Positions 1-12,345 of a stretch of 64,000 nucleotides of DNA are shown piece after piece; position 1 is the stretch's first letter; every line of letters begins with the position of its first letter. The stretch comes from Podocnemis expansa (taxonomy: Eukaryota; Chordata; Testudines; Podocnemididae). Location: the NCBI GenBank assembly GCA_007922195.1, contig ML682088.1, positions 1,906,954 to 1,970,953 on the forward strand, given 5' to 3'. The notes under the pieces are model-generated. The model was not told the origin of the DNA, searched no databases, and was given only the letters and a program-made list of their open reading frames with translations. Both the position numbers and the translations under genes were made by a program.

Positions 1-825
1 CACATAGTACTCCATGGACACTAGAAAGCTATTTATCTCAATATCTTCCCTCAGAGGCTTTAGGATTGCTCAGTCTGCCTGGCTGGCTCAATACAATGAC
101 AGCTTTGGATATATAATGTAATTAGCACAGGAAGGATGATGTTTCTTCCAGCTTTTCTTGGCTTAGCTCATCTTGATTATGCCAAAATTTATCAGACTGG
201 TGGCTGCAATGGCCCATGCTATGACATACTTGAGAGTATGAGGGGAAGAGAAGAGAAATGGAAGTCAGACATTGAGGAAGAGTGGGAGACGAAAGGAGGG
301 GAAGTGGAATTAGGACTGCAGGTAGATGACCAGGTATTCATAGGTCATAGACATTTCTGTCATTCAGATGTTCAACTTTCCATTCCCACACACAGGCTTT
401 TGTGCCAGTCCAGATCTCCAGCCCACTGAGTTCCCAGAGCTACATATCCTGTTGACCCTGCCACTCCAGTTCCCTCCCAGCTAGTCCCCAGTTGACCCCA
501 TTTCCCTCCCCCAATAACTCTTTGGAGGAGAGAAGGAGAGTTGGGGAACCATTGAACAAAAAGGGTAGAAAGCCTAAGAAGTAGGGGGGCACAGAAGCCA
601 TGGGGTAGAGTGTAAGGAGCCAGTGTGCTGCAACTAACTTGCTAGTCAGCCTGCCTTCCCACAAGCTTTCCTTCTCTCCTTCTGCCTCCTCCGCTATCTG
701 CTGTTCTCCCCACTCCCAGGCTCTCACATCTCAGAAAGGTATCTGGAAAAAGATCCAGATCAACAACTTTCCTTCATTTAGTGGAGAGCAGAGTTCCTTT
801 CATGGTGAACTAGGCATTAATTGAG

Positions 826-936
826 AATTTCCAAAGGGATAGCCGTGTTAGTCTAGTCCAGTAAAAAAACAACAAAGGAGTTGTGTGGCACTTTAAGACT
901 AACTGTTAGTCTTAAAGTGCCACACAACTCCTTGTT
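826..936. repeat. Palindromic repeat insertion with 10-bp target-site duplication
   Basis: The 111-bp insertion is flanked by perfect copies of ATTAATTGAG (816-825 and 937-946). It starts with the family's end, TTCCAAAGGGATAGCCGTGT, and then forms a perfect inverted repeat with 29-bp arms around a single T; each arm contains TTGTGTGGCACTTTAAGAC. It is the shortest copy of the palindromic family found ten or more times in this window. Confidence 0.85.
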
Positions 937-3035
937 ATTAATTGAGGAGACCAAACTGAGCATGCACCCCTGCTCTCCACACAACTACTTCTACACCCTC
1001 CAAAATTTCATCTGTCCCTGCAGTCCCCACTGAGCATTCCTAAGACGGGCTGCACAGGCTTTAACTGCCCATGAAGGATAATGATGGAAACCTCCAAGTT
1101 CAGTCTTACCCCATTATGGGATTTTGCTAAAACAAGACAACTACTGAGAAAGGGGAAGTGATTTCAAGGAGACAGGGCAGTTTGGGAAGCAAACGCAGGC
1201 TGCTGCTTCTGAACAGGACAGAAGACCAGAGCTCCCTTTTTCCACAATACAAATACACTGTCATGCCTTGTAATCCCAGGGCTGCTGGGAATAGGCTGCA
1301 GCAACTCATGTTAGGAGAATGAATTACATAAACCCTGTCATGCCCCAGATCAGTCGGAGAACTGTAGTGAGCAAGAAGGATTGAAAATCTCTCCCATGGA
1401 GAGGAAAGAAACGTCTGTTTCGATTTTCTTTTGGATATAGGACTTTGGAAAAATAAACCCAGGGAAAAGTTAGTTCAGTCTGAACTTTGTCACCAGATTC
1501 TGTGTTGCAAAGTTTTTGCTACGAGAAGAAAGACTAGAAAGAGAAAGCCCTACAATGGACAATAGTGCTTTGTTATAAAAGGAACTTCAGAAATGTGACC
1601 TTTTTGTTAATGTGGCCTGCCAAGTTCCCAAGCAGGGCTAGAGTGCCTTCTGGATTCAAGACAGTGACTGAGTTAGGGACACAAGCTGGCAGCAGTGAAT
1701 AACTTAAGTAACTGGCAGAGACTGATATTTTCAGCTAGTTTCATTCAAGCACATCAAATTGATTAAGTCAGATAAGGAGAATGATTTTTATATTGCAGTT
1801 TAAAATCTGAACAGTGGCCTGCATCTGAGATATTGTATGTGCTTGCAGTTTTGTGATGGTGGGGACTGTGTATTTCTAGTTAGAGGGAGACAAAAAAAGG
1901 TGAGATGATCAGAGCAAAACTAAAAGAAATGTTGCTTTTGACAAAATCAGAAATTTGAATAAGACTACACAGGGAATTCAATAAGTCTGCTAACAATTTG
2001 TGCGTAAAAATTTGGAAACTAAATTCAATCATTAAGGTTTGCAATGGAGGATATTTTTCCTTGCTTTAAATGAAAATATATGTCTTAATAAAGCTTTAAC
2101 TAGGAAGTAGCTGTCACCAATACCTTTGTCATACTAACAAATTTAAGGAAGTATACAGGATAATAATAAATGAGAAGGGAATAGTGAGATTGATTTATGA
2201 GGACATACAGAAAAAAACCTATATACTTATATCCTGGCTAAGTAATAGTTCCTAGGGAACTTGATAAAAGTCCTCAAATTTTTAACAGGTACAAATAACA
2301 AGGTGAGAGAGGATAATATAAAGGGGTGAAATTTAGTACAGCTGTAACATTAAAATGACACTATCAACTCAAAATTGACCCAAAGTTTGGGTTTTGTAAA
2401 AATAGGTAAATAAGACCAATACAAATGTTTTCAAATTTTTTTGTTCTTAAAATTTCTATGTATATAAAGCAAATTGCAGCAACCTGAAACTGAAATCTAC
2501 TATAGCAGTTGTAAACTGATTTTCATTGTCCAACGTGAAAGTAGGGTAGCCACTGCCTAATCCCCTGAATGCTGTGATGCAGTACTTCCAGGAACAGTGT
2601 GTTCCTGCTGGTATGACTGGGGGGCCATAGTTTGCCCCGCTCCCACCAGCATAGCCTTGCCTTGCATCCATGCTGCGTGCACAGTCATGTCAGTGGGAGT
2701 GAGCCGGCATGCTCTGAAAATTGGCATCTTCTGTGCAACCACTGAGTCCACATGAAAATACCAGACAAAACTATGTCTAGGTCCAAATCACTACTTTAGA
2801 AAACCAGGACAGTCCAACTTAAAATCAGACACATAGCCCTGCAAGGTGAAAAGAATGTAAAAAGTAAACAAAGCACATATGGTAAAAAGTAATTTGGATT
2901 TTAAACTTTTTCACTATTAATAATTGAAGACTAGTAATTTAGGGAAAGAAATTTGATTGTCCATAATCTGTAACTTTTTAAATTGACAAGTATCCCTCTA
3001 TAATTTAAATAATATATTAATTACCTAATCTTATG

Positions 3036-3310
3036 TAGTGCTTTTCATCAGTGGCTCTCAAAGTGCTTTACAAAGAAGGTCAATTTTATAAAATGCATCA
3101 TAAATGGAATATCAAGAAAAAAGTTTTAATAGCATTAATCTATGGAATTAAGGGAAGTGGTAAAAGTAAAATCACTTGGGTCATTTAAAACTAGATTCAT
3201 CAAAGTAGTGGAAAGTGCCCCAGACAGAACAATTCAATACTGGCAAGGGAGTGGACTTGATGGCATGGTAGTTTTTTCCACCTCTAATGTTTATCACATC
3301 GTTACTTTAT
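3036..3310. repeat. Old SINE/LINE fragment
   Basis: The text TGCTTTTCATCAGTGGCTCTC followed by AAGTGCTTTACAAA resembles the tail of MIR/CORE-type SINEs. The stretch near 3180-3300 (TGGACTTGATGGCATGG and what follows) resembles an eroded CR1/L2 tail. The match is by style only. Confidence 0.35.
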
Positions 3311-3486
3311 AAAGGCAACATTATTAGCACTTTGAGTACTATTTTAGTGAGAGAAAAACCCCAAACTTCAGTTTCCCTTAGAACAAAATGCCTTTTGCTG
3401 CAAGACAATAAAAAAACTGAAGAAAGAACCTAAATCCTACACTATTCTAATATCGTTGCCCATTATCCAACTGCTTCAGTGCTTAC

Positions 3487-5706
3487 CTTATTCAGCAACT
3501 CATCATCCTCATCCAAGAAATACAATACAGGCACATTTGTTTGAGAGGCTGCTACCCACTGGAGGAGCGCTTGGAGCTGTTTGTTATGTACGCTCTCAGA
3601 AGGATTCTGATTCATTACTACCACTTTGCGGCCAGATACATTGTCTTCACCCGATCCAAGTCCAGTCTCAGCAGCTCCCGTGCACTTGGAGTCCATAGAG
3701 CCCGTGCCATCCTCTTTGTCCCCTATCTCTGCTAGAGCAGACTCCGGGTTGCTATATTTGGCTATCATAAGACACAACTTTGTCACTGTATCCACCAAAC
3801 TGTCAATAAATTGCCCACTGCTCTCCTCTTTTCCACTTAGGTCAAACTGATCAGTAATCATTTTTGTCAGTCCAGATATAGCCTCTTCACAGGACTGTTC
3901 AACTTCCGAAAGGGCATGTCCCTCAGAGCTTTTGCCAGTACTCTTGTTCATTTCATCCATCAAATTTCCTTGCTGGCCTTCTATTTTGCAACCAGTCTCA
4001 TTTATTAATTTTCGGATAAGCATTAATATGACACTGGACATGTCATTTTCAGGGTTCTGCTTTTGAAGTTCTGACTTCTGGGAACCTGATTCATCAGTTT
4101 GTTTTGATGGATCCTGATCTTTTGCTGAAGCTGGCCTGAAACTACTGCCACTGTCTTTATCGTGGGATTCCTGGGAGAGGAATCCAAAGGCAGTGGTACC
4201 CATTTTGTTACTTTTGCCCCCTTCAGCTGTGCCCTTGTCTGCATTCTCCTGTTGGATTAGATGATACTGTATCAACAATAATGCAGTCACAATCAGATCT
4301 TTTGCCCAGGCATCTCCAGAGATTTTGGCAGTTTCCTGAAATTCTGAACTCCTGTGTGGATTTTCCGAAGGTTTAGGTTCAGCTTCCCTTGCTGAAGGCT
4401 GGGACTTCGAGCATTTGTTACATTTCTGTTGGTTTTGATGCCAAAGAGTAAGTCCCTGCTTAATTATGTGGTTGCCTACTGTTTCTGCACAGGTCATTTC
4501 TTTTTCTTTCTCTTTGGTAACAGTTTCAGTTTTTGTCGCTGAAAACCTCAAGTTCTGAGCTTTTGCATCTGCTGCTCGTGAGCCTGTCTTCACAGATGCA
4601 TACGCAAGGCTCTGAGATTGGGACTTATCTCCTGCTGGTTTTTGCACTACTAAGGTAGAATGTAACCGGTTTAGCATTGCTTGCACTATTTCTGCAGCCT
4701 TGTGACTGCCTTGACTGAAAAGGCTTCGCTTCACTGCAGAAACAAAATCTGAGTCAGTCATGAGTGTCCCAGTGACATTGTGTAAATTTTTCATACAGGA
4801 GTCTATTAAGTCTGAAACTACCTCCTTGGAGTGCTTTAGTAACACCTTTTTCAACACCACACAGGCTATGCTTGAGTCGTTCACTTGAACTTGCATAGTC
4901 TTCATAACTGAGACCATCATATCTGAAACCACGTTATTGGCATAAACCAGTATCCCTTTGCTTAACGAATTTGTAAATTCATCTGGACCAAAGCGTTTTT
5001 TATGATGGCATGTTCCTTTCTCGCTGTGTGCTGAGCTTCTTTCATGACTCTGATCACTTCTGTTTGAACACTGTTCATTTACTTCTTTATAAAAAAATGT
5101 TTTCTTCTTGGAAGATGGATTCTCTTCATATTTACTTTCCTTCATATTAATATGAGTTATATTCTCTGATGGATTATTTTTGCCTTCATCCATGCCTACT
5201 CTGACAGACTTGTGACCTGCCTCCCCAAGAGAGGCAAAAAGTGACTTGTGCATACACTTCTCAGTGCCATCTGTCTTGTCATTAATCTCTTTACGTGCCA
5301 TTGCAATGACAAGGTTAGAAAGTCTATTAACATAAAAAGAGACTTCATCCACATCTTGCTTGGCATCTTCAGAAGAAGTAAGCTGACCTTCTACATCCTT
5401 TGGTTCCTTTTGACTTGTGGTAGTTTTCATCTCCACATGAAAATCAGGTGACCCACTGTTGGATCTGACATCCATGCTAAACTGCTCATCATAGACGCTG
5501 AAACCACCTGGTGAAGGTGCATTGCGCGTTTGGATGCTCTGCCCGCCTATTGATGGTTCCCTTGAGCTTTCACAAGCCCTCTGTTTACCAGCAGACTTCA
5601 ACACATCCTGGATTCCAAGTGCGCATCTTTCAAGGTCTTTTCGGAGCCAGCTCAAGACTTTGAGTGGGTCGGATGCAGCTTGTTTGAAAAGTTTTGCTGA
5701 ATCAGT
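3487..5706 (-). CDS. AKAP3: AKAP3 large central exon
   Basis: This single exon has 740 uninterrupted codons. The acceptor is ATCCTTAG with AG at 5708-5707, and the first codons read [20 protein letters not shown]. The donor is AAG|GTAAGC with GT at 3486-3485. It carries the PKA-binding helix and the conserved AKAP110 blocks. One giant exon is the normal architecture of AKAP3 and AKAP4. The frame is open throughout, so the gene looks functional. Confidence 0.94.
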
Positions 5707-6760
5707 CTAAGGATTGAAACAAATCCTAAATTTACAATGATTTATTTCCACAATATTCATCTACAAAGGTCTTAATGAAACTCTCATCGGCTTTCTTTAA
5801 CACCAGAAAAATCAGTACTTATATTATAGCAACTGCTAGCAGTGTTGCAGCTTAACCAGTGGTAGAGCCAGCACAAGTGGTAGTGTAGCTATGATTACAA
5901 ATTCCAAAGGGGGAGCTGTGTTAGTCTAGTTCAGCAAAACAAGGAGTCCTGTGGCACTCTTATAAAACTAACACATTTATTTATCACATGAGTTTTCTTG
6001 GACAGAATCCCACTTTGTCAGATGATTGAAATGGAAAAGGGAAGCATCTGATAAAGTGGGATTGAAAGCTCATGCAATCAATAAATCTTTAGAAGTGCCA
6101 CAGGACTTCTTGTTTGTTTTACTATTCACTTAATTCACCAAGAACTACATTGTTTTTTAAAGACCAGGAGACTGCTCTTTGGTTTACCCATGCAGCACAG
6201 AGAATAAGTTTACTTGTTATCTGAGAACAGCTACAAAGGAATGAAGTCTAGTAAACCTAATTACATTTTCTCTGTCCCGCTGAAATGTATTTTTTTGTGT
6301 GTGTATCTGATTTCACTATCTACTAGCTAGCTCCATCTCATGATTCTTATGATAAGGCTCTTACTACTATCACGAGTTAGAGGCCTGTATTTGTGAGGCA
6401 GAAGGACTAGTGTTCTGATCACAACTCCATGAAAGTTGGTGTGATTTGTCTAGTAGCTGAGTGCAGCATACAAATTCTTTAATTGCATTTTGCCTGTTAA
6501 AAGCACATTGATGGAGAGGAACGTAACAATCATAGTCATAATGAATAGCCAGGTAACTATCCCATTAGGCCACCTGGATATCCTCTCAAATTTAAATGGA
6601 GGAGCTTGATGTGGATCTGATGGCTTCTGTCCTTGAGAATGAAAGAAATAAATAGCAGCTATACGCATGTTCTTATTTACTTAACAATGCTACCAGCAAC
6701 AAACAAACAAACAAACAAACAAACAAACAAACAAACAACAACAACAACAACAACAACAAC

Positions 6761-6808
<48 letters not shown>

Positions 6809-8902
6809 GTTGTTGTTATTATTATTATTGTTAATTTTGTACAGTATAATTTTAACATGTTCAACTCTCAGAATTATGAGAATCTGATGGGAGAAATTAT
6901 GGTTTAATTAATTTATCTTCCTCAACACTGAAGGAGTCACATTGTGCATGCATTGTACATTCTTGTCATCAGTTACACTAACAAATTATGTCTCCATGTA
7001 GAGTAAAGGGGCCAGAAAGACAGATGATGACATCCAATCTGATTCTTGTATTATAAATCCCAGAAGGACATCTCTTTGGCATGCATAATTTATTTTATCT
7101 GACCGTATGACTGGATGGTAGAAGGGGTGTAATGCTTAGATCCAATAAAGCCCTTGAGCCTGGACAACAGCAAACTTCAGAGTGTCAGTCCAAGATAGAA
7201 CCTCTAGTACGCCAGGGCCAACAAGCCTACGCTACTAGAAAGATACACAGACTGATGAATAAATAGCAAATGTTCACAGACTGAAACCTCCTACCCCGAC
7301 TGGCATTACAGAAAGCTTTACAAAACCTTGCCAGATTCCCACTGCTCTTTACTGCGATCATTATTTGGTAGTCAAATAAATCCAGAGTTTCAGCAAAACT
7401 CAGTATGCTCAACTATAGTAATCAGAATTCCCAGGAAATTGGTATGAACCCAGGCAAACTACCCTCCAGGACTCCCACAGCTTCAGTCACAATTCCTAAT
7501 TTATATTTTGTGATATTGCCACAGCCTCTCTATAGGCCCAATTCTGCCAATCTTACCCAAGGTGAAATATATTTTAAGAAGTTCCACGGAAATCATAGGC
7601 CCTTCACCCAGGCAATGCAGCTCTTAAGTGATATCATAATGTTCAGGGTACCAGAGTTGGATGAACAATCACAACAATTTATCTGACAAATGTATTAAAT
7701 ATATCTATGGTTCTGGTTCAAATACAGCTGTTAGGGAACTTTTCTATAAATAAATTTTGATTACTTGAATGTCTGTAAAGAGGTTATAAAAACAAAGGTA
7801 AAAGTAATTTTTTTATCTCGACACATTTATGAATGAATTTTCTCACTTATTCACCCAGCGCTACAGAGTGCCATCATAACCTATGTGTTTTCCGAGTACT
7901 TTATCTGTAACCAATCCAATAAGCAAGACGATTAATGATGAGCATTCAGCAACTGACTTTTCAATGAAATTAAACCAACATCAGTCATAAAGTCAATACT
8001 TAGGGCATAATATTAACAGATGCATAACAGAAATTTGGTCCTTAGAATCAACCTAGGTATTCCTGGCTGTTCCAAAAACTACATTAAGCACTCTTGCTAA
8101 AAAGAACTGGTTGTGAATTATTGTAGGATTTGGTTTTCACTGGAAAATGCAGATTTGAAAGTTCTCAGAAAAATTTACCAGTTTTGACAAAACTTTCATT
8201 GGGAAAGATTTGCAGGTCCAGGATGGAAAATAAAACTTATGCCACCATAGCCAGGTGCTCAGGGGGCTACCTGGAATAAAGAACCATGACAGGAGGCACT
8301 TGAACCTGGCCTTACGCCTGCCTTGACCAGCAGATTATTTTGAGGTCTCATGTTTGTGCTCTGGTTTTTCATGAAAATCTTCAAATGGTTTTAGGTTTTT
8401 TTCAATATGGACCAGGGATATTTTCATAGTCTCAAAAATTTTCACAGGACAGGAAAATTATCCCCCCTCTCCATCTGCTCTGTTAGTGAAAACTTAAATG
8501 CAGTAAGAAAAAATATATAATATTTTACTTTTGAATATAAAGTCATGTCTATACCAAATGAAAAAAATCTAGATCCCATTTTCCTGAATGGTAACTTGAC
8601 ATTATTTACAAATACAGAGCTGAAGACTGTGATTCCTCTAATTTGGAGAGTAAATCCCTACACTAAGGGCCCGGTAACTACTATATGTGAGAGAAAAAGA
8701 CCTTGTTGCCTCCATGGTATGAAACATATGGAATAAACCATTCAAATGGTTATTTTTCTAGACTGTTCTTCAAAATTTATAAAACAATTTTTATAAAAAG
8801 CACATTTCTTACTGTCCAGTTCTGTTCTTCACCTCCTGGAGTATAGCGATCCACTTTACAGAGTCCATTTTGGCTCTGTAACCAGTCAATGTTGTCAGTC
8901 AT
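3487..8902 (-). CDS. AKAP3: AKAP3, A-kinase anchor protein 3 (3' end outside window)
   Basis: AKAP3 is a sperm-specific scaffold of the flagellar fibrous sheath that tethers the regulatory subunits of protein kinase A. Two coding exons are visible: 8902-8813 (30 codons) and 5706-3487 (740 codons). They join in phase 0 to give 770 residues. Similarity to the AKAP110 family runs along the whole length: the opening [14 protein letters not shown], a [14 protein letters not shown] segment, the amphipathic PKA-binding helix at about residues 149-177 ([20 protein letters not shown]), a [12 protein letters not shown] block, a [18 protein letters not shown] block, and [20 protein letters not shown] near the end. 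Human AKAP3 has 853 residues and ends with about 50 more, coded by a further exon; no match to that end is seen in bases 1-3486, so it should lie beyond the left edge. AKAP4 is a paralogue, but the N-terminus and the neighbour NDUFA9 favour AKAP3. Confidence 0.93.
5900..6123. repeat. Palindromic repeat family copy
   Basis: The left end AATTCCAAAGGGGGAGCTGT leads into AACAAGGAGTCCTGTGGCAC, then the stem with CCCACTTTGTCAGATG. The inverse of the stem follows and ends in AAGTGCCACAGGACTTCTTG. The two arms are imperfectly complementary, which marks an older copy. Confidence 0.8.
6699..6807. repeat. Compound microsatellite (CAAA)n(CAA)n(TAA)n
   Basis: About nine CAAA units pass into about ten CAA units and then about fifteen TAA units without interruption. 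Each block differs from the next by one base change in the unit, as expected for stepwise replication slippage. Confidence 0.97.
8813..8902 (-). CDS. AKAP3: AKAP3 first coding exon
   Basis: The exon codes 30 residues beginning [18 protein letters not shown]. The donor is ACA|GTAAGA, with GT at 8812-8811. On the other side a long pyrimidine tract ends in CACAG directly before the ATG (AG at 8904-8903), so the start codon appears to be the first three bases of this exon. The 5' UTR must therefore be on one or more noncoding exons further right, which I could not identify. Confidence 0.9.
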
Positions 8903-9498
8903 CTGTGATGAAAAGAAAAGAAAACCAAATTCATAGGCACAGATCTGAAAGAGGAAGGCATGAGAGCAATGTTGGAGACACATCAATCCGTGATGATTTA
9001 CAGGAGAGCTATCCAAAATGAGATCTCTTGATCCATGGCCACTCATCACTCTACAGATAATATCAAAGCAGTACCCTACTGTAGAGTAGTAATTAATCCT
9101 AGCCAATAAATGAGGAAAAATAAAAGACAATTCTTTGCCCACACTAAATTCTTTTAGCTATAGAAACTTCAGGTGTTACTTGAAATTTCAGAAAGTACAA
9201 TATTCTCAGCTAGAAATCAGAATTTCAAGATTGGAAAGGTCCTTTAAGAACAATTTTGCAGAGGGGATTGCATATATGGATTTTGATGGGCATTGAGAAT
9301 TGCACACTGCAATTGGGATTTTCAAAGGCAATTCAGTGATAGTTGATCATCTAACGCCTATATTCTTTTAAAATCCCCAGTGTAATAGATGACACAATTT
9401 CCAGAAAACAGAACTGTGTTTTTTTTTAAGAGAAGATTGCAAATTTTTAAAATTCAGACAATTGAATATATTATGCTGTGATGAAGTAAGAAAACCTC

Positions 9499-10090
9499 TT
9501 GGGTTACTGTGATTCTTCTTTTCTGTTCCTGTTCTTTGGTGATGGTATTTTGGTGATGGGACACGGAGGTGTGAAAATTATAGGTACCACTAGGGGGGAA
9601 GAGGCTTTAGTGCAACCTTACCTGGACCCCCTGGGGGTGACAGGTTGTGGCCAGTTTAGACCAGGGGCAGGGCAGTTGGATGGTGAGGAGAACAAAGCGA
9701 GAAGAGGGAGGAGAAGGAAGATGGAGGTTGGAGAGGCAGGACCTCCGGGGCTTGTCCTGGGGGTTTACTGTCAGACCGACTGGTTGATCTGAGAGCCAAC
9801 TGTCCTAGCTGCTGTGCAAACTGGATTGCTAATAAACCCTCTGACTTCTGCGCTGGCTGAGTGTCACTGCTGATTGGGACTATTGGGATCCTCGTGGAGG
9901 GAGGACCCCCCCCCCAAGGGAGACCAGACAGAGCAAGGGTTGGACCTCTGAGCCTGGATTTGGGAGCTGACTATAGGTAGTGTGGAGACCCGCATGCTGG
10001 ACGGGAGAAGGCTCCACCGTAGCAGAGTCCTGATAGGCTGTGAACAAAGGGGATCCAAGAGGCTTTTCTGGGTTCTCCATGACATATGCA
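9499..10090 (+). repeat. Possible retroviral-type LTR or leader remnant
   Basis: A GC-richer block has an AATAAA signal (TTGCTAATAAACCCTCTGAC, about 9826-9845) followed by a short R/U5-like stretch and a C-rich leader. This resembles the LTR of a gamma-type endogenous retrovirus. No target-site duplication or partner LTR was found, so the identity is weak. Confidence 0.3.
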
Positions 10091-11027
10091 AGTTCCTCAA
10101 ATGAGCAGAAAGTCCTAATTCAATCCCTGTCTTTAAGATACTTCATTCAATTGTTTCAGAGCTGTGTTTTAATGAAAAGAAAATTCAAACAGAATGCACC
10201 AACTCACTGTTTCATAGGACATGTTCTGAGACCCAGGAAAAGTCTGAAAAATTGTGATTTGTCCTCACAATTTCTAAGAAATGCTCCCATAGGCAGCCAT
10301 ATAAAATCAGAATCTATAAAGGAAAAAGAAATATTTATGTTTTATAAACATCTTTGTAAACTGGCAGCACCAGCTTCCTGCTTTCCATCCAGTTTGCAAA
10401 AATTCTTTGTACTAAAAATATCACCATAAACTTCAGGACATTAAAAACCATATACAGCACGAGGGTCACATTTTCAAAAGTCTTCTGGATGCCAGAATTA
10501 ACATCTGAGGAGCGTGGGGAGAGAAAGAAAATTAAACATTTCAGCACTAAACTCTCTAGTCTTTCATATACAGTTTATATTGCAGTCAAAAGAAAGCAGC
10601 AACAAGAAGTAAGGCTAGAAAAGCTGAAGAATAATGCAATAATTGTTTAGATGTAGATAATAATAGGGTACTGTCAAGGTACCATGTACTCTGTACCTGT
10701 GTACTTGCTGTTGAAGCATTATGCCTCAAAATTATAGCCCTTATGCTTGTGAAGACAGCCTTCCAAAATGAACACTGGGTAAAAGGACACACTGATGTCA
10801 TTCTGCAGTGTGCATCTGCAGATGTCCTGAAACAATATCTCTGAGAGATGTGTTAATTGGGAAATCTAATTATGAAAAGCTCTTTATCAACACTCTTAAC
10901 TACTACAATACTGAGGATTTTCAAATCCAGCTAATGTGCTTTATTTCAAATATTAACTGTCTCCAATGCCAGCTGCCAAAAGCCTCAACTGCCCCCTCTC
11001 CAACTTCCAAAATTTGGCACTTACCAC

Positions 11028-11376
11028 CAATGTTCCCTCTAATTTTTCGTAGGCCGTGTGCACAAAAAATTTCATTTGTCCAAATTTTTGGAACCAGTGT
11101 CCAAATTTGTGTGCACCCCAGTGCATGTGGTCAAACTTGTGAGCGCAGTGAAGCAAGTGTGTATGATCCAAATAATATCTACATTTGGTTTTGATATGGT
11201 GATGCAAATGATTTTATAAATTACAAAACCTTGTTTGAAACATGCTTGAAATCACCATCTTAAAGTAGCATAAAAATATTAGCACTTGAACTTTTTTGTG
11301 AGCGCTTTATTTTGTTGTGTGCATGGGTCTCACAACCTGTGTGCGTGCGCACGCGCACAGCTTAGAGGGAACATAG
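11028..11376. mobile_element. Non-autonomous hAT-like transposon, 349 bp
   Basis: Terminal inverted repeats are CAATGTTCCCTCTAA on the left and TTAGAGGGAACATAG on the right. An exact 8-bp duplication CTTACCAC flanks it (11020-11027 and 11377-11384). Eight-bp duplications are the hallmark of hAT elements. The same ends occur on the larger element at 26442-28556. Confidence 0.87.
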
Positions 11377-11420
11377 CTTACCACTCAATTTTTTAAAGGG
11401 CTAGTCCAGACGGACAGTTA

Positions 11421-11840
11421 GGCTATGTCTACACTTGCAATTTAGTTTGAACTAAGGAGGCTTAATTCGAACTAAATTAGCCCCTGTCTGCACTGGACTT
11501 TCATTATGTTGAATTAAGAAATGCCTTAATCTGACTTAATGAAACCTTAATTTGAATTAATAAGAACCTCCTGTTATTTTGAACTAAGCCTCAATTCGAC
11601 TCTTTAGTTTGAACTAAGGATGGTGTACATCTGGATTAACCCTTAAATTGACTTTATTATGTTTGAATTAAGGGCAGTTAGGTTGAATTAACACAGTGGA
11701 CAAAATCAACTTAACTTTAAATTGACTTAGTTCACTTTGTTAATTTGACTTAATAAGGTCGAGTTTAGTTTGAATTAAAGTCAAACTTATTAGTTCGAAT
11801 TAACAAAGTTGACTTAACTTTTTCTAGTGTAGACATAGCC
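11421..11840. mobile_element. Harbinger-like MITE, 420 bp
   Basis: The ends are GGCTATGTCTACACT and AGTGTAGACATAGCC. The body is a chain of AT-rich near-palindromes built on TTCGAACTAA. TTA precedes the left end, but the right flank reads ATG, so the 3-bp duplication is lost or the edge has changed. Confidence 0.72.
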
Positions 11841-12224
11841 ATGGTGTGTGGCAAAATGGGATATAAATCCAGAGTTCTTTAGAGTGCTGTTCGTTCACTG
11901 TCTGTGTGAAACCTGCTGCTTCACACTAAAAGTTCCTTAGGGTACTCTGACTTTGAAACAGAGGTAGTTCAACACACTTTTTGTATGCGGTAGCAGGATC
12001 CACACAGCCAGTGGTGGTAAGCTAGTACACTGTAGATATGTACTTCAGCTTGCCCCATATTATTTATTTAGACAAGTCCTAACAGCGGTTTCCACTTTCA
12101 ATACAAAAATCTGTATCACAGTACAAATTATAAAAAAGCATAAAAAATTAAATACCAAATTAACACAAAGGTGTTGGGAGTATTCATTATGGTTCAGAAG
12201 GATTTTGGCTTGTAACTCCCTTAG

Positions 12225-12345
12225 CCCCTTGTCCTGCAAAGACTTTAGCACATGTTCAACTATACGTTCTGAGGGGTAGTCCAGCTGACTTCAGTGGGTC
12301 TACTCTCAATGCATAAAGTTAAACATCTGTGTAAATTCCCTTGCA
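12225..12345. repeat. Palindromic MITE fragment (TGCAAAGACTTTAGCACATG type)
   Basis: The sequence reads as two loosely inverse halves around CAGCTGACTTCAGTGGGTC, with a mirror of the CATAAAGTTAAACATCTGTG type. This palindromic layout is common in turtle and crocodile DNA. It is eroded and no duplication was seen. Confidence 0.4.

Larger units (their letters stand above)
1..3486 (-). other. AKAP3 3'-side intron, part
   Basis: This is the intron after the large exon, cut by the window edge. Apart from the hairpin insertion at 826-936 and an old SINE/LINE fragment near 3036-3310, I recognise nothing in it. I looked on the minus strand for the C-terminal exon (related to the human ending QLLDWLMVNL) and did not see it. 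Confidence 0.6.
5707..8812 (-). other. AKAP3 intron between the two coding exons
   Basis: This phase-0 intron of 3.1 kb holds a palindromic repeat (5900-6123) and a compound microsatellite (6699-6807). Nothing else was recognised at 6124-6698 or 6808-8812. Confidence 0.75.

Noticed and set aside
1..3486. The last AKAP3 coding exon
   Set aside because: No frame on the minus strand resembles the conserved C-terminus, so it is presumed to be outside the window.
6699..6864. Long leucine- or isoleucine-rich frames
   Set aside because: They are translations of the CAAA/CAA/TAA microsatellite.
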